64,000 nt of DNA from assembly GCA_033030425.1 (NCBI GenBank), contig JAUFSD010000008.1:806001-870000 (forward strand), given 5' to 3'. This stretch comes from Verpa conica (Eukaryota; Ascomycota; Pezizomycetes; Pezizales; Morchellaceae). The notes under the pieces are model-generated. The model ran no database searches. It was not told the DNA's origin and saw only the letters and a list, made by a program, of their open reading frames with translations. This document shows positions 36,879-50,042 of this stretch, piece by piece. A program made the position numbers and the translations under genes. The first letter of the stretch is position 1; every line of letters starts with the position of its first letter.

Positions 36879-38991
36879 ATGTTAAGGTTAACAGTAGTAG
36901 GAAGGACCCAGAGGTAGAAAAATTTCAAACTGATTGTCTAGATATATGTAGTGGGGGGTTCTGCTTAGTTTTTTTCATCAGTTGGTTTGAGGTGAAGCAA
37001 ATTTCTATCATGTAATATCACTCGGTTCCGTTTTTTGGGACTAAGGAACAGTATATCCCCGAATAATGTAGGACTAGAGATTCTTGTATTTTCTTAGATT
37101 TTTTCGTAAGTATCCTTTTAATAACCCTAACATTGAAAACAGAGGAGATTTGTAAATTCATTATGCTGGTGACAAACATAACCGAGTGATAAATAGTGAT
37201 CCGATATATTCCAATACTTATAAAGGATACAGTACTTAATCTCGGTCGGATAGTCTCAGAAGTTAGAAGATCTTTGCTCTTAAGGGCTATATGAATAGAT
37301 ATGAGGCACGTATGGTGGCACCCCAGGAGCGACAAATTTGTATATGACCTATCTCATGATGTATATGCACTATAATACTGCTTCTAGTCTTTTGAGGATC
37401 TATTATAGAGCAAACCTGATGCCTCGAGTAGTATCACTTTTAATGTTGGTTCTCGAACCAGAAAAATTCTATTGACAGTAATTCTCAATTAAGCAAACGA
37501 TAACGTGTATTTAGTAGTACTGTATAATTTAACCATCCGGTCTCTGGTCCAGCAGAATATACCTTCAGCGTGCCTTCATATAATTTTAGCACCCTAGTAT
37601 AAAGACTAGCTAAGAAACAATAGTAACAGTTGCGGTTTATACATCCCCAGGGTCCTCCAAGATCCGAAGAATCTGGTTAGTACGAGGGAGCATAATGCCA
37701 CAATTTCAAGTATATGATCCAGTACGTGCCTATAACTACATATTTCTAAGCGGCAATTCATGACTATTGGATATTTTTAAGGCTTGGAGTCATAGAAGAA
37801 AGATGGTTGTTGCATATTAAATAAAGAATAAAGGTAAGGGGGATCGATCTACAAGGTTTTACATATATCATATCGTGTCTCATACAGGGTCCTAATTCCA
37901 AATGCCAAATTCTACCCTCCAACAACGTTTGACCTGAGCGCTGTGGGCTCAAGCCTTCGGCATCAAGATTATTATAATACCCCTATAAGAATAAGGCTTA
38001 TAAGAGTAATTACTCTACCGAGTGTACTTATAAAATTATCACTATCTATAGCTAATGATATTCCCCCTATATGAATACTAATTTCTAGCCTCAGGAATAC
38101 ACATTCCTATTTATAGCAAGAGTCCACTTTATCAATCAATATATATAGTTTCCCTGTCCCATACAAATAGGATCACGGTATCAGGCGCTAATACAAGTAT
38201 GCCTGTTAGCAACACTATAATGACCTAAGTTGGTATTTATGGTAAGTTTTGAAGTCACTTTTGAGATGAAGACGTCTGGGCGATCTAGGTTGAGCTACTG
38301 CATAGGTAAGAATTATAAATTAGTTGCCTTAGAAAAAGATACTAATCATTTCAGATGTGAAATTTGCCTTTTGCACACGGGCCCGAGGTATATATTTAAG
38401 TTATAAATTAGGTTTCTAGGCTAGTAGATTCTTCACGATCCAAGCCTGTTTAGGGAGACGCGGATATATTTGCCGTAGCCAAGCCCCCGGGAGAGCTAGA
38501 GTGAATACTAACAGATCTTGCCTAGCAGTCAATTGAGCTTGGATGCCCTTCTAGGAAGGTTACGGTAGTTAAAATATTAAGCTCATATATAGTTACGTAT
38601 ATTTTTCATATCTTGACACGAGGCTTGGGAGATTGAGCACATATACCGACTCGTACCCCCCCCCAGTAACAAAATTTGTACAACCACGTCAACGGCGGAC
38701 TAGGTATAAGTTTGCCTTTCAGCTGGTTTGTGCAGAATAAATAACGCGACAAACGCGATTTTGGCTGTAGAGTTCTCGGAACCGAAAAATGCGGTTCCTA
38801 GCTAACCCTACACTTACAAGATCTACGGCACTAGTAGGACACTTCCCCGGAACTACTAGATCCAGTCCGAGCGGTAAATATGTTACCCAATCGGAATGGA
38901 GAAAGGTAGCGCTATTTAAAGCGTAATTTGCGATGTATTCCTACTTCTAGATAGTAGAAATAGAGGTCTCCGATCGCTACAGCTGCCGCTT

Positions 38992-39023
38992 GGGGGGTGA
39001 GGGAGGTGAGGGAGGTGAGGGAG
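38992..39023 (+). repeat. Short minisatellite, 9-bp unit
   Basis: Three to four tandem copies of a 9-bp unit GGGAGGTGA; the first copy varies (GGGGGGTGA) and the last is partial. Confidence 0.75.
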
Positions 39024-39254
39024 AAAGAAACAACGTACCCTTTCTCGTGTACCACCTTAACTTGCGTACACTTGTCAAGTGTAGATCGGGCTAGATCAAA
39101 ATAGTGAGCTCTAGCTGGCAAAGAGATATCGTTGGTAATCCCTAATTATCGCAATCTCATTACAAAAAAGTACCTAACGGCTTTTGTTTTAACGGAGTTA
39201 TATAGTTTTTGTAGAGTGCAGTAGAAGTATCATCGATTGTTCAAATTTAGCATT

Positions 39255-39417
39255 ATATGCAGTCTATGCTATTTACTCGTAATGCCCTGACGTTTCCGGA
39301 ATGGACTTCTATTGCATACCATACAAAATCATAGACTTGGCACTGTTTTTGTATGGTATGCAATAGCAGTCCAGTCCGGAAACGCCAGGACATTACGAGT
39401 ACAGCATAAGTGCATAT
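39255..39417. mobile_element. Long near-perfect hairpin (163 bp), MITE-like or small-RNA precursor-like
   Basis: The left arm (39265-39328) and the reverse complement of the right arm (39346-39408) agree over about 63 bp with about seven differences. The perfect block TATTGCATACCATACAAAA lies next to the loop, and ACTCGTAATG and CGTTTCCGGA lie further out. The loop is about 17 nt, and weaker pairing extends to 39255 and 39417. No coding capacity. Confidence 0.65.
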
Positions 39418-40383
39418 CTATGTACATTACCATCTTGAAATCGTAAACATAGAAACAACAACTACACGTCAATCATAAAAGAAGGAAAGAAAGAAGAAAA
39501 AAAGCCTTCTATGGTCGCGTGATTGACACAGTAAAAATCCCCCAGGGCCCTCCTCAATGCACGCCGGTGGCCCAGGTCAGCGTTTGGCATGCGAGATATC
39601 AATATGCGGTGCCGTCCAGCTGCAGGGAGGTTACTCGGGTAATTTTTGGCTACTCTACTCGAAGCAGTGAGAGTACATAATATAACTTTGCCATGATTTC
39701 GCTGGTAACGACCTTTTGATTCGCCCATCTAGCCATACCGGCGGGTTAACTGATCAGCATAGGCATAGGCATAGATAGCACCCGTGTTCTTCAGCTTCAG
39801 GCATCAGACACGTTTGAAAGATGTTTTGTTCCTCATATGACGCGTGTACAGAAGCTCCTAGCTGCTTGTGTAGGATGCAAGGAGATGCTTTCTGCATTTT
39901 CCCTATCTCTCACTCGCGTCTATCTCCCCTGACTGGGTGACGTAACACTATTAGTTGGAAGAAGAAAGCAAAGAATTTATGCTATTTGGAAAGGGACGAC
40001 GTTTCTTTTTTCTTTTTTCCCCCCCTCCCCCCTTCTCCTTCCCCACGTGTGGCTTACTCCAGATGTACGTAGGAATATGTACATACATTCAACACACCCA
40101 CATGTGCCGTGAAGCTGCATGGAGTTTAATCGGGGTTTGGAAAGTGCATGGTTTGCAAGCTCGGTTTAACTACACGCGCTAAGTAAGAGATTAGCCTGGC
40201 GAGAGAAGTTACTAAACGCTGTCAGTGCCCTCCCCCTGGGTAGGCGGGTTATGGGGTGCATTTTATTTTTATTCGGAGTAATAACAGACTGTTCTAAGTT
40301 CTACTAGGTTTATACTGTTACTAATAGTTCGCTGTTCCTCTACTGCGTACTACTACGTACGTGCTAACCCCTCAACGCCCTCC

Positions 40384-40863
40384 TCAGAATACCAACATCA
40401 CCTCGGAATAATCCTTCTCCCCGGAGGTACGATGATCCGGTGGAAACCTCCGGTTCCAATCACATGCCCTCCCCGCCGGGGAGAATTCGATGTGATACAT
40501 CCCGTTATTTTGGACTGACGGACGGGCAAGGGTGTCGCCATATCGTTGTCTCGGGTTGACGGTGGACGGTTGTTGTGTACCGTACCGCTCAACGCTCTGC
40601 AGTTTATAGATATAAAAATAGTAACCGACCCCTCCAATCCCAATAGTTGGATATAATACTAGTGAGGTGGAGGTATTTCTGGAATCTGGAGAAGGAAGAA
40701 TCGTGGTACATATGTACGCCGTAGCATAAATAGCGTTAGAATTTGGACTGTGCCCGGCATCAGTACCGCCGAGTTGAGATGAGAAGCCGTACACGTACAT
40801 GTATCTCCCTTGCTTTTCTAGGGCAGTAGACGAGATGGGATGACACCCGATGGGACAAAGCAA
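40384..40863 (-). CDS. Possible orphan protein (159 aa) divergent from BCK1
   Basis: An ATG-started, uninterrupted minus-strand frame of 159 codons, about 1.1 kb upstream of the BCK1 ATG. The product would be Tyr- and Gly-rich, with Cys near the start (MLCPIGCHPI) and a basic C-terminal half. No signal peptide, repeat or known domain is visible, and a second minus-strand frame is open over part of the interval. It may be a chance frame or leader sequence on the opposite strand. Confidence 0.2.
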   Translation of the reverse strand: MLCPIGCHPISSTALEKQGRYMYVYGFSSQLGGTDAGHSPNSNAIYATAYICTTILPSPDSRNTSTSLVLYPTIGIGGVGYYFYIYKLQSVERYGTQQPSTVNPRQRYGDTLARPSVQNNGMYHIEFSPAGRACDWNRRFPPDHRTSGEKDYSEVMLVF

Positions 40864-41912
40864 AGGACGTGCGTGGGATCAAAGCTTGGTACGCCTACGA
40901 ACTAGTGAGAGTGTATATATATAGGAATGAATTTTTTTTCTTTCCTTCTTTCTTTTCGTTCTTTCAGCTGGGTGTTGAAAGAAGCTTCATTTGGATATGT
41001 CACCGAGATTTGAAGTGCTAGTATCTCCCGGCCACTTCACTGTAGTTCTTGTTACACAGGCAGCAGACAGGCAGGGAAGAGGTAGATATATCGCCCTGTA
41101 ATGTACCCACGGTGCACTGTGCTCTAAACGAAACAAATCGGAAGTGGCAACTATTCGGCACAAAAGCCGATGAGTAGCTAGAGCGGAAATTCGGGAGGGG
41201 GGTGTTTGTCATGATATTCGGGATATTGTTCAGTTCAGCTATAGTTCGGAAAGACTCCGGGGAAGGAGAGCTTGTTCCTGGTGCCTTGCGCTGCCGCCAC
41301 CGTAGAATCTCAGTTCAGCCCCAATAAGAGTCTTGGTACTGTAGAACAGGGTCCGACTGGGGGGATTGGGAGGGCACACATGAAATGAGCGTCAGGCGAG
41401 CGGAGCAGGGGGGAGGGGCAAAGGGCTGGCTGGCTGCTGGCTGTGCCGCGAACACCCCTCGAAGGACGACACACAAACTGCTTGCCTTTCCTTCAAACAC
41501 CTATTCTACGCTCCAAGGCCGCGCAAAGAAAGAAGAGCAAGGGAAACAAGCAAGAAGCAGAACAAACAACCAGGATACAACCTCGACCCGTGTACGCACG
41601 AGCCTCACGGAATACGGAATACGGAGCGCGAAATACAGAGCCGCTTGCACGCCACAGATTTTTTCTTTTCTTTCTTGTGAGGTGACAGACAGTCAGTCGG
41701 CAGATTGGAGGGAGCTCGGCTGGAGGGGCTAGTTTCTGCTGCCCGCGCACGCTCCGCACACAAAAACACTCTCGGGCGAATACTCTAGGACGCTGATGGT
41801 AGTCTTTGCGTGCAATACAGCTGCGTCTCTGAAGAAGACGTGCGAGTAAGGACCGCCAAGGAATAAGTTATCCGAACGACAAGGAGCAGTAGCAGGGGGG
41901 ACGTGTTAGTTA

Positions 41913-41932
41913 AGAGAGAGAGAGAGAGAGAG
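41913..41932 (+). repeat. (AG)10 microsatellite in the BCK1 leader
   Basis: Ten AG units, ending 14 bp before the BCK1 start codon, so almost certainly within the 5' untranslated region. Confidence 0.85.
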
Positions 41933-41946
41933 TTAGAGAAGAAGTA

Positions 41947-44900
41947 ATGGTCTCGCGTCAACGCTCAGCGAGCGCTCTTTCTCAGCACAACCCTCTAGTC
42001 AGCAGCACTCCGTCACCTGGAGGAATGAGCATGAACGGAAGTAGCATGAATGGTGGGACGGGGACACACTACCTACACGACCCCGAGCCAAACGTCCAAC
42101 TGAGCGAGATCCCTAACTTCCAGGGTAACTCGCTGCCCATACCGACTTTCGGGCCTGGGTCGGCATATTCTACAATGATGACACGGCCTAGAGCTCATAC
42201 GAGTGCCAGCTCGTCACCAGCAGATATAGGTGGAGGTATGTTTGGAGCGCAATCCCGCCAGCCATCGAGAAATTCCATGTCGCCAGGACAGCCTGGGATT
42301 GGATTACGCCATGTGTCGACATCTGTGCTGGACAACAGTCGGTTACGAGGCGATGGTGGCATCAGTAATGGAGGAATGGGAGGGGGAGGAACAACGGGAT
42401 GCATAGGAGGAGGAGGGGGAGGAGGAGGAAATAATGGGGGGTTTCCTATTCCTCTACCTCCCCCCCCGCCCCCACCACTGCCAAAAGACCCCGGCTATCA
42501 TCCTCATTATGCTACGGTTGGAAGGAGCAGAGAAGGGATGATGAATTATTATCCTCATCATCAACAACAGCATTTACTTCAGCAGCAGCAGCAGCTTCAA
42601 CCTCACTACGGACCATACAATCCCCATCAACATCCTCCCCTCTCCTCCTCAGTCCCAAAGTCCCAGTTAACCCCTTTGTCTGTGCCTCTCCATAACGGGG
42701 TCAGTGCTGCCAGTGCTACCTCCGCCGTCAACGGCAACGGTTCCGCTGTGTACACCCCACATTTACATCTCCATCACCCTCCCCATCATCCCCAACGCCC
42801 TCCCCCTGAAGTGCCTATGTACCGCCAGCCATCAGCCCAATCCTCAGAGAGCCTCACTTCTTTCGTGCGCACTGAATCTTCCGAGGGAGATTACATGACA
42901 CCCGCAACTATCCACTCCACGGGCTCGTCCGTAGCTGTGCAGTCTGGTAATCGTAGTGTTAGTGCTTCCATTACCCGGTCATCCCATGTATCCCATTCGC
43001 AGCAGTCCCCCCTCGTAGCATCCAACTCCTCAGGCCCCCTCTCCCCAGATGTTGCTACTGTCTGGACACTGGACAGAGTCATCAGCTACCTCGATCGCCA
43101 CGAGTTTTCTCAGGAATGGCAGCAGGCATTCCGTAATCTCAATATCCACGGTCAGGAGTTTCTCGAGATGGGCCAACATAACTCCACGAGCCTGCTCCAA
43201 CGCGTGCATCCAGAGGTGTTGAGAATCTGTGGACCTAACGCCGACCCGGGAAAAGAGAGACAGGCTGCCAAAAATATTAAAAAGATGGTTCGGGAGATAC
43301 TAAAATTGACCCGAGAAATTCCCAACACTCCACCGTCTTCTTCAGGCCCAATCAATCCTCAAAATAATAATAATAGCTATTCGTCTTCAGCTGAGAGAGG
43401 AGAGTCGCCAAGCAAGCAGCCTCAGGGATCAGTGAGATCCCCGATCACAAAACGGTTTTCCACTACCCGAAGCACAACCTTACCTGTCATGCATAACGAC
43501 GGCAGCAACTACCCATCCACTTCGAGCGATCAGCCTCCTTTCCCCAGAGGTAGTAGTGACGGTATATTACAACAACACCGACCCAGTGGATCGGACTCTG
43601 TGCCGAGGGGAAGGTCAGATTTTTCCAACAGGGTCCTCGGTAACGTCGACCAGGTTCAAGGTCGACATAGTCCGTCAAATTCGGAAACGAGTATTCGTGA
43701 ACCCCCAGACAGTTATGGATATAACTCTACTGGGAAACCGTCAATTACCAATTCACCTCGCGGCTCACCTAGTCTAGGTTACCAGTCGATCTCTACGCGA
43801 CACGGAAAAAGCAATTCTACGGAGTCGATTGCGTCAAGTACTATGAGCCACAGGGCAGGTGACGGGAAAGGAAAGGAGAAGGCACTCTTAGTTTTAGGCC
43901 TTGCTCAAGCGCACCAGCCGCCAAACGCGAGACAGGATACACATGAAATGAAGTCTAGTGGGACAAAAATTCTCGACAAGATTCGAAAACTGAAGACGAG
44001 GAAGGAATCAAAGGATGAGGAAAGCATGGATGATGTCGATTCGCCAACATCTCCAGGTTGGAGGACAGGTGTTCCCAACCTACCTTTTGCAATCCCAGAG
44101 AACAATGCTAGTGACTCTTCGCTTGACCGCCATTCAGTTTCATCTGTGGATAATCTAAGGGGAAGGCAGAAGAATTCAAGGGCGGCGAACGGAGCGAATG
44201 GGGCAGCGAATCAAAGGAAGTTTGTGTTTGTTACTAAGGATGGGAGGATTTGGGTTTTGGTCGATGTCACAAAGTTGGATACTGTGGATGCTGTACGGAA
44301 AGTAATTTGTGGGGAGTTGGGAATCAGCGAGTGGGATGCAGCTTCAATCCATTTAACAGAAGTAGGACAGGGAGCAAATGGTATGTTTATCTCTCTCTTT
44401 TCTTTCTAGCTCTAGCTAACAGTATGATCTACAGATGATACTCCTCTTACGGACCATATGTTGATGTTATGTTGTCGGACAAGAGGAGATAGTGTTGCGA
44501 CCTTGAAGTTCTTCGTTTGTCCTACACCACAGTCTGCTTATGAGCCCGCCTCTGCGTCAAATGCTGTTGGTCAGCTAAATTCTCCAGCGCAGTTAGGCTT
44601 TTTCAATAGTGAGCAAACTCGAGGCTTGAAACCTCAGTCCTTACAAGTTGAGCGAACAAAGAGTCAGTTGAATTCAGAAAGCTCGACATTGAAACAAGGC
44701 GATTTTATTAGTCCGCTTAAATCTCTCGAGGAACTCCACGAAGCCCAGCGATCCTCGCTACCACAACATAAGGATGAAATGGATGATCTGAGAGAGAGGT
44801 TAGCGCTACTACGGAGTTATCAAGATGGGAACAGTGCAATGAGCCCACAGATTAATGTCATTGCTACCCCTAGTTCGCCGCATGCTCCACGAGCACCTCA

Positions 44901-47900
44901 TCCATCCATCCATCCATCACCTAATGATTCCGTACCTGATCCGGCATCTGCCTACCCAGGAGGTGATTGGGGAAATTTCTCGAGCTTGAAGCCAGTCGAC
45001 CATAGAAATGGTAGTAACGCTTCTCCTATTGATGGGGGCCTCTCATCGATACGTCAAGACGAGCTATTCTTCCCTCAGGGTTCATCATCGAATGCATCCT
45101 TTAATTCGTTCCTTAACGGCCCTCACAAGGGTTCTGCGGGTACTTCTCAGCTGGAAGCTGCAGCTCAGAGCCATCGACACAAGTTGGACTCTATTGCACA
45201 GCAACAGAAGAGCTCTAAAGGGATAGAGCGGGAGAGACAGACCGGATTTACAAAGATCCAGACAGTGAACCGTCCTAGGATGGTTGATTTTGATAACCCT
45301 AGATCATCACCATACGAGGATAAGCAGTTCGAGGCACTAATCCCGCAGAGGAAGCCACCGCCAGTACCAAGTAATCGAAATTCAGTTGTATCATTGGGTA
45401 GGCGTGATTCAATGAACAGCAATGCCAGTTGGAACCCAGAAGAGCGTAATCATATCGAGTACCCGCCAGTGCCGAGGAGGGTCAGTGTGCACAGAAGGAG
45501 AGCACCACCATCAGCATCATCAGCGGCCCTACAAGAGATGTCAGAAGTGGGACCAAAGCGGAAGGCTGTACCGCCATTGCGGACCGCTGACTATAGCGGG
45601 GTGCAAAGTGGGTTCCCACCAACCAATGGTAGTCCTGGGGGTGCCTTGAGTTCGTTGCTCACTGCAGGTATGATGTCAGCCGGTATTACCAAAACACCAA
45701 TTCCTGGCGTTCCTCGGGAGTTGACTAGGGATCCTGCTCCATCTACATCGACCGTTTCACTACCAACGTATCCCAACCAACAGAGCCAACAAGGTGTCAA
45801 TGAGCCTTCAAAGCAACAGCGTGCGATAGCGACAGTCAATTTTGGCGAGTCGGGTTCTAGTAGCCCTCGTTCAGGTGGGACCCCAAGTAGCCCTGGCTTC
45901 ACATGGGGCAAGGGAAATCAGCTGTTCAAAATACCTGACTACGAACCAGAAGATGAAGCTGGCCCAGAAAGACTCACGTTGCAAATTCCAGTCATGGAAC
46001 CCCCACGGCAAGCATCACCTGAAATTAGCCCTGGTGATAGGGATGTTCCTCTCGGTATTCGGAAATCAACATTTGCGGATAGTTTAGAGATTTCGTTCAA
46101 GGAGAATGAAGTCCACTTCGATGAGAATGGGTTCGAGGCTTCGGGTGAACAGGACCAAGAGCAGGATGATAGTGATGAGGACGATGGGTTATTCGCAATT
46201 CCAATCTCATCGAGACAGGAAAAGCAACCGAAGGTGGAATTCCCGAATGCTGAACCAGTGCAGGAGAGGCAATTAGATTCACCAAGACCAACTTTGACGA
46301 TTGCAACGAAGAATGTCACATTTAAATCAACCCCAACTACTTCGGCGACGGCTAGTACTAGCGCTACTACTACGCACTCACCACCTACACCTGAGTTTGA
46401 AGAAGGTGATGATAAGCTGGGGTTGAATTCGCCAGCTACACATCATAATCAGTCGTCAGCTCCTCAGTCCGCTGTGGCGGCTCATTCCCCAGCGGATTTC
46501 ATGCGTCTCGATCGTCAAGACTCTTTCAATGCAAAAGATAACTGGGCCTCACGTCCTCCTCCAGAAGCACTTATCAATCATCTTGACGAGTTCTTCCCGA
46601 ATCTCGATCTTGATCAACCGATTATCGATGAAGTCAATCTCTCACCACCTATATCTCCGATCGTAGCCGCAGAGAATGAACCAAGGTCATATCAACTGAC
46701 CGATACTCCTGCATCCTCGTCCCAAACTACTCTGTTAGAAGGCTCAACATCTGATTCGGTGACAATCACGCAAGATACTCCGAGAGTCAAGCAGACTGTA
46801 CCAGCAGTAGCCCAGCGGAATCTTGGCCGCTCGCAACTTGGCAGGATGAAGTCGATTCGTGAAGTCGCCAAGGGAGCACACGAGCAGCGAAAGAGGTTTA
46901 CTAATCCAAACGTTCAGGGTATCAAGAATGGTGATATTCTGCGCCGCAAGAGCACGAAGCTGTTTGGTGCCAAGCTTATTGAGGTCAAGCCCGGTGAAGG
47001 GAAACGGGGAGCTATGCAACAGCAACTTCAAGTTCAGCAACCCCAGGCACAGCAACAGATGCAGCAGCAACTTGGCGGGATTAAGCGACAGGCTACTTTC
47101 AAATGGTTCAAGGGTCAACTGATCGGGAAGGGGACTTATGGAAAGGTGTATCTTGGAATGAACGCAACTACCGGAGAGTTCTTGGCGGTGAAACAGGTCG
47201 AGGTATCGAAGCATGTGTCTGCGAGTGAATCAGACCGCCAGAAGGAAATGATCGCGGCACTCAACCAAGAGATCGACACGATGCAGCATCTCGACCATGT
47301 GAATATCGTCCAATATCTTGGGTGTGAAAGGAAGGAGCTTAACATGAGTATCTTCCTTGAGTATATTTCTGGTGGGAGTGTGGGGAGTTGTTTAAGGAAG
47401 CATGGGCGTTTCGAGGAGCCAGTTGTTAGGAGTTTGACGAGGCAGACACTGAGTGGGCTAGAGTATTTGCATCGTGAGGGGATCTTGCATAGAGATTTGA
47501 AGGCGGATAACATTTTGCTCGATGTTGATGGGACTTGCAAGATTTCTGACTTTGGTATCTCGAAGAAGAGTGGTGGGTTATGAATTATTGACTACTCTTT
47601 TGAGATCATTACTGATAGTTCTGTGTTAGATAACATTTATGGTGATGATCCTGGAAACTCGATGCAAGGATCTGTCTTCTGGATGGCACCTGAAGTTATT
47701 AGACCAGAGAGGCAAGGATACAGTGCCAAGATCGATATCTGGTCACTCGGATGCGTGGTACTCGAGATGTTCGCTGGTCGTAGACCATGGAGTAAGGAGG
47801 AAGTTATCGGTGCTATCTATAAGCTCGGTAGCGAAAGGCAGGCGCCTCCAGTTCCTGACGATGTTGCTGAGGTCATCTCTCCAAGTGCTATTGGGTTTTT

Positions 47901-48102
47901 GGCAGATTGTCATACAATGTGAGTCTCTTTGTCCTTAACCACGGGTAGCCGAACAAAATGCTAATAATCTTCTAGTGAGCCCTCCGAACGACCGACTGCT
48001 GCAACCCTATTGAACGAGCATGAGTTCTGTTCTTTAGACCCGAACTTTAACTTCCTTGATACGAGTCTGTACATGAAGATCAGAGGAGCATTCGTAGAAT
48101 AA
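41947..48102 (+). CDS. BCK1: BCK1-type MAP kinase kinase kinase of the cell-wall integrity pathway
   Basis: Serine/threonine kinase that, below Rho1 and Pkc1, phosphorylates the MKK-type MAPKK of the cell-wall integrity cascade. Proposed exons are 41947-44380, 44435-47572, 47630-47918 and 47976-48102, giving 1995 residues, on the long side. Order: a low-complexity N-terminus with Gly, Pro, His and Gln runs (about 140-290); a SAM-like domain (about 370-457; VISYLDRHEFSQEWQQAF); a Ras-association-like domain split by intron 1 (about 756-836; FVFVTKDGRIWVLVDV); about 850 residues of Ser/Pro-rich disorder with a second Gln-rich patch; then the kinase domain (about 1699-1972) with GKGTYG, AVKQVEV, HRDLKADN, DFGISKKS and WMAPE. 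It ends DTSLYMKIRGAFVE, a typical Bck1 tail. SAM, RA and kinase in this order separate it from Ste11. Intron 2 cuts the activation segment. Confidence 0.95.
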
Positions 48103-49092
48103 GGCTTGGTCGGTTTATGCCTTTCATTATCTTTCAGTCGCTTCTTTAAGCAAGTTTTCTACTTCTATTGTTTCTATAATTTATTTACATCATTCGTTTA
48201 TTTCTTTACCACTATTGCTCTATATCCTTTTCCTTTTCCTTTTTTTTAATTTGTTGGTGGTTAACGTTGTTGGACCGGGAAATGAACACAAAAGTTTGAC
48301 ATTGGTCGAGGTTGGGTTAAATGAGGGCTCGGTTATTAAATAGGCGGGGTGGGTAGGGTACGGAAGACCAACTCTAGTCTTTTTTTAGTTTTCTTTTCTT
48401 CCTACTTGGTTTTTACGTTTGATCTTTTCAACTGTTTCATTCATTAACTTATTTTTTTCCTTGTCATCTTGTCTATCTGTCATGGCGTTGAGGGTTTGAG
48501 TAACATTTATGATAGTGAAAGGGGGTGGGGTGAGCGGGAATGAATACCATGTTTGTTTTTGGTTTTGTTATTGAGCGATAAGCACCATTCTGGTGGGTTT
48601 GTAAAGGTACGCTGGTCTTGCTATTCGTGATATCCAATACGCGTAATATCTTTTCTCTGAAATATTTTTTATAGTTGTTATGCTGGCTTTGTGCGGCTCT
48701 AGGGAAAATAAAACGAGAAGCTATGATCAGGCCACTATATTTTATTAATATGGTGGGGGGGAGGCTGATTAGAAGCAACTGCAGTGTTGGATTTATTAGA
48801 TGGGGTGGCGTTAGTTTTTTTGTATTAGATGGTGGCTTCTTGTTAGGTGAGGCTACAATAAGTAATAGTATTAGAAATTTAAATAAGTCTACTTTATACA
48901 TACAACATACCGCTCAAGTTAGCGAGCATTTGATAGCCAGTTTCTTGCCACTGTATAGTAAGTATCTTAATAAACCCGCTATTATTTTTCTCGAAAGCTA
49001 CTATAGATGTTTTTTCTTAGTCCTTTCCCAAAATTCATTTTTAGGAGTAAAAAACGCTTGGGCTATGTCCTGAGTATGAATGAATGAATTAA

Positions 49093-49410
49093 CGGCAAAG
49101 GTCTAAAATGACCCATATTTTAAAATGACATATCTATGGTAATAGTAAGAAAAAAAGCTGTGAACTGCATCTCTAAATTCCTACATTGATCCAAACAGTC
49201 TCTTGCAGTGTACTTCCACTTGTACTAGGTCCTGAAAGCACCATATCTCAGTACCACTAGAGGTAGTGAAGTTGATACCATGGTGGGATGGATAGTAGGG
49301 TGTCGAGTAGTCAGTGGCCACAGTGGTGGGGTAACCATGGGTGTTATTTTAGAATATGGGTCATTCTGCATCCTGAATCGGCCCAGGTGGGTCATTTTAG
49401 ACCTTTGCCG
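49093..49410. mobile_element. Non-autonomous Mutator-like element: perfect 23-bp TIRs and 9-bp TSD
   Basis: The 23 bases at 49093-49115 (beginning CGGCAAAGGTC) are the exact reverse complement of 49388-49410. The 9-bp sequence ATGAATTAA directly abuts both ends (49084-49092 and 49411-49419). A second, slightly imperfect subterminal inverted repeat (GACCCATATT...) lies just inside. At 318 bp with no coding capacity, it is a miniature element. A 9-bp target duplication is characteristic of Mutator-like transposases. The perfect arms and duplication suggest a recent insertion. Confidence 0.8.
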
Positions 49411-50042
49411 ATGAATTAATCATAGTACACGCAGCCCTAATGCTATGGTACTCACTCTACACTCTATCAGAGACGCTTGCAGGGCTTCACCTTAATGAGT
49501 GTGGAATACCCCAACCGGCTCAAGGCCAGCAAACACTACCTGTATGTCCTGAGTGATTGTTTATAGTATTTTTAAACGTACTCTACTAACATGGGATATA
49601 GATAAGCAACGATTAGTGATTTATAATAAGGTTAAATAGGCGCCAGCTACCGACTCGCCAGATATTTTAGACTTACTTTTAGTTCTACCATATTGGGGAA
49701 TATAATTCTGTCACGTGCCGCCACAATTCTTAGAATTTAAAATCATGGTTATAGATGCATATATAGTGTAGACACACCTTTAGGCCGAAACTGTTGATCT
49801 TACGAAATAAAACCCAATTTTGAACTTTCCTAGGTGACTTGTAAGTGTTCTGGTTGGCTAATAAACCCCAGTCTAGGTGCGGCGTTTGGGAGTAGTGTGA
49901 TGTTTCACAATACTACAGTATACGCTGCTGTGAAACCTAGTACCTACCCGAAGGCAGTGCGTTACGGATATAGTAGGTCGCATGCACTTTGCACGTAGGC
50001 TAGATTTTGTCTTAAGTATAGGCTCGTTCAAAACCCTCGGAG

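Larger units (their letters stand above)
34818..41946. other. 7.1-kb gene-poor AT-rich region upstream of BCK1
   Basis: The longest gene-poor stretch in the window. It is AT-rich to about 39400 and holds four inverted-repeat elements (35106-35312, 36045-36267, 36768-36878 and 39255-39417; separate entries) and a 9-bp minisatellite. Composition becomes more even from about 39500, and 40900-41946 is probably the BCK1 promoter and leader. One 159-codon minus-strand frame at 40384-40863 is listed separately with low confidence. Confidence 0.55.

Noticed and set aside
48675..49073. 132-codon frame downstream of BCK1
   Set aside because: It begins at TTG with no early ATG, lies in T-rich 3' sequence and overlaps long minus-strand frames.
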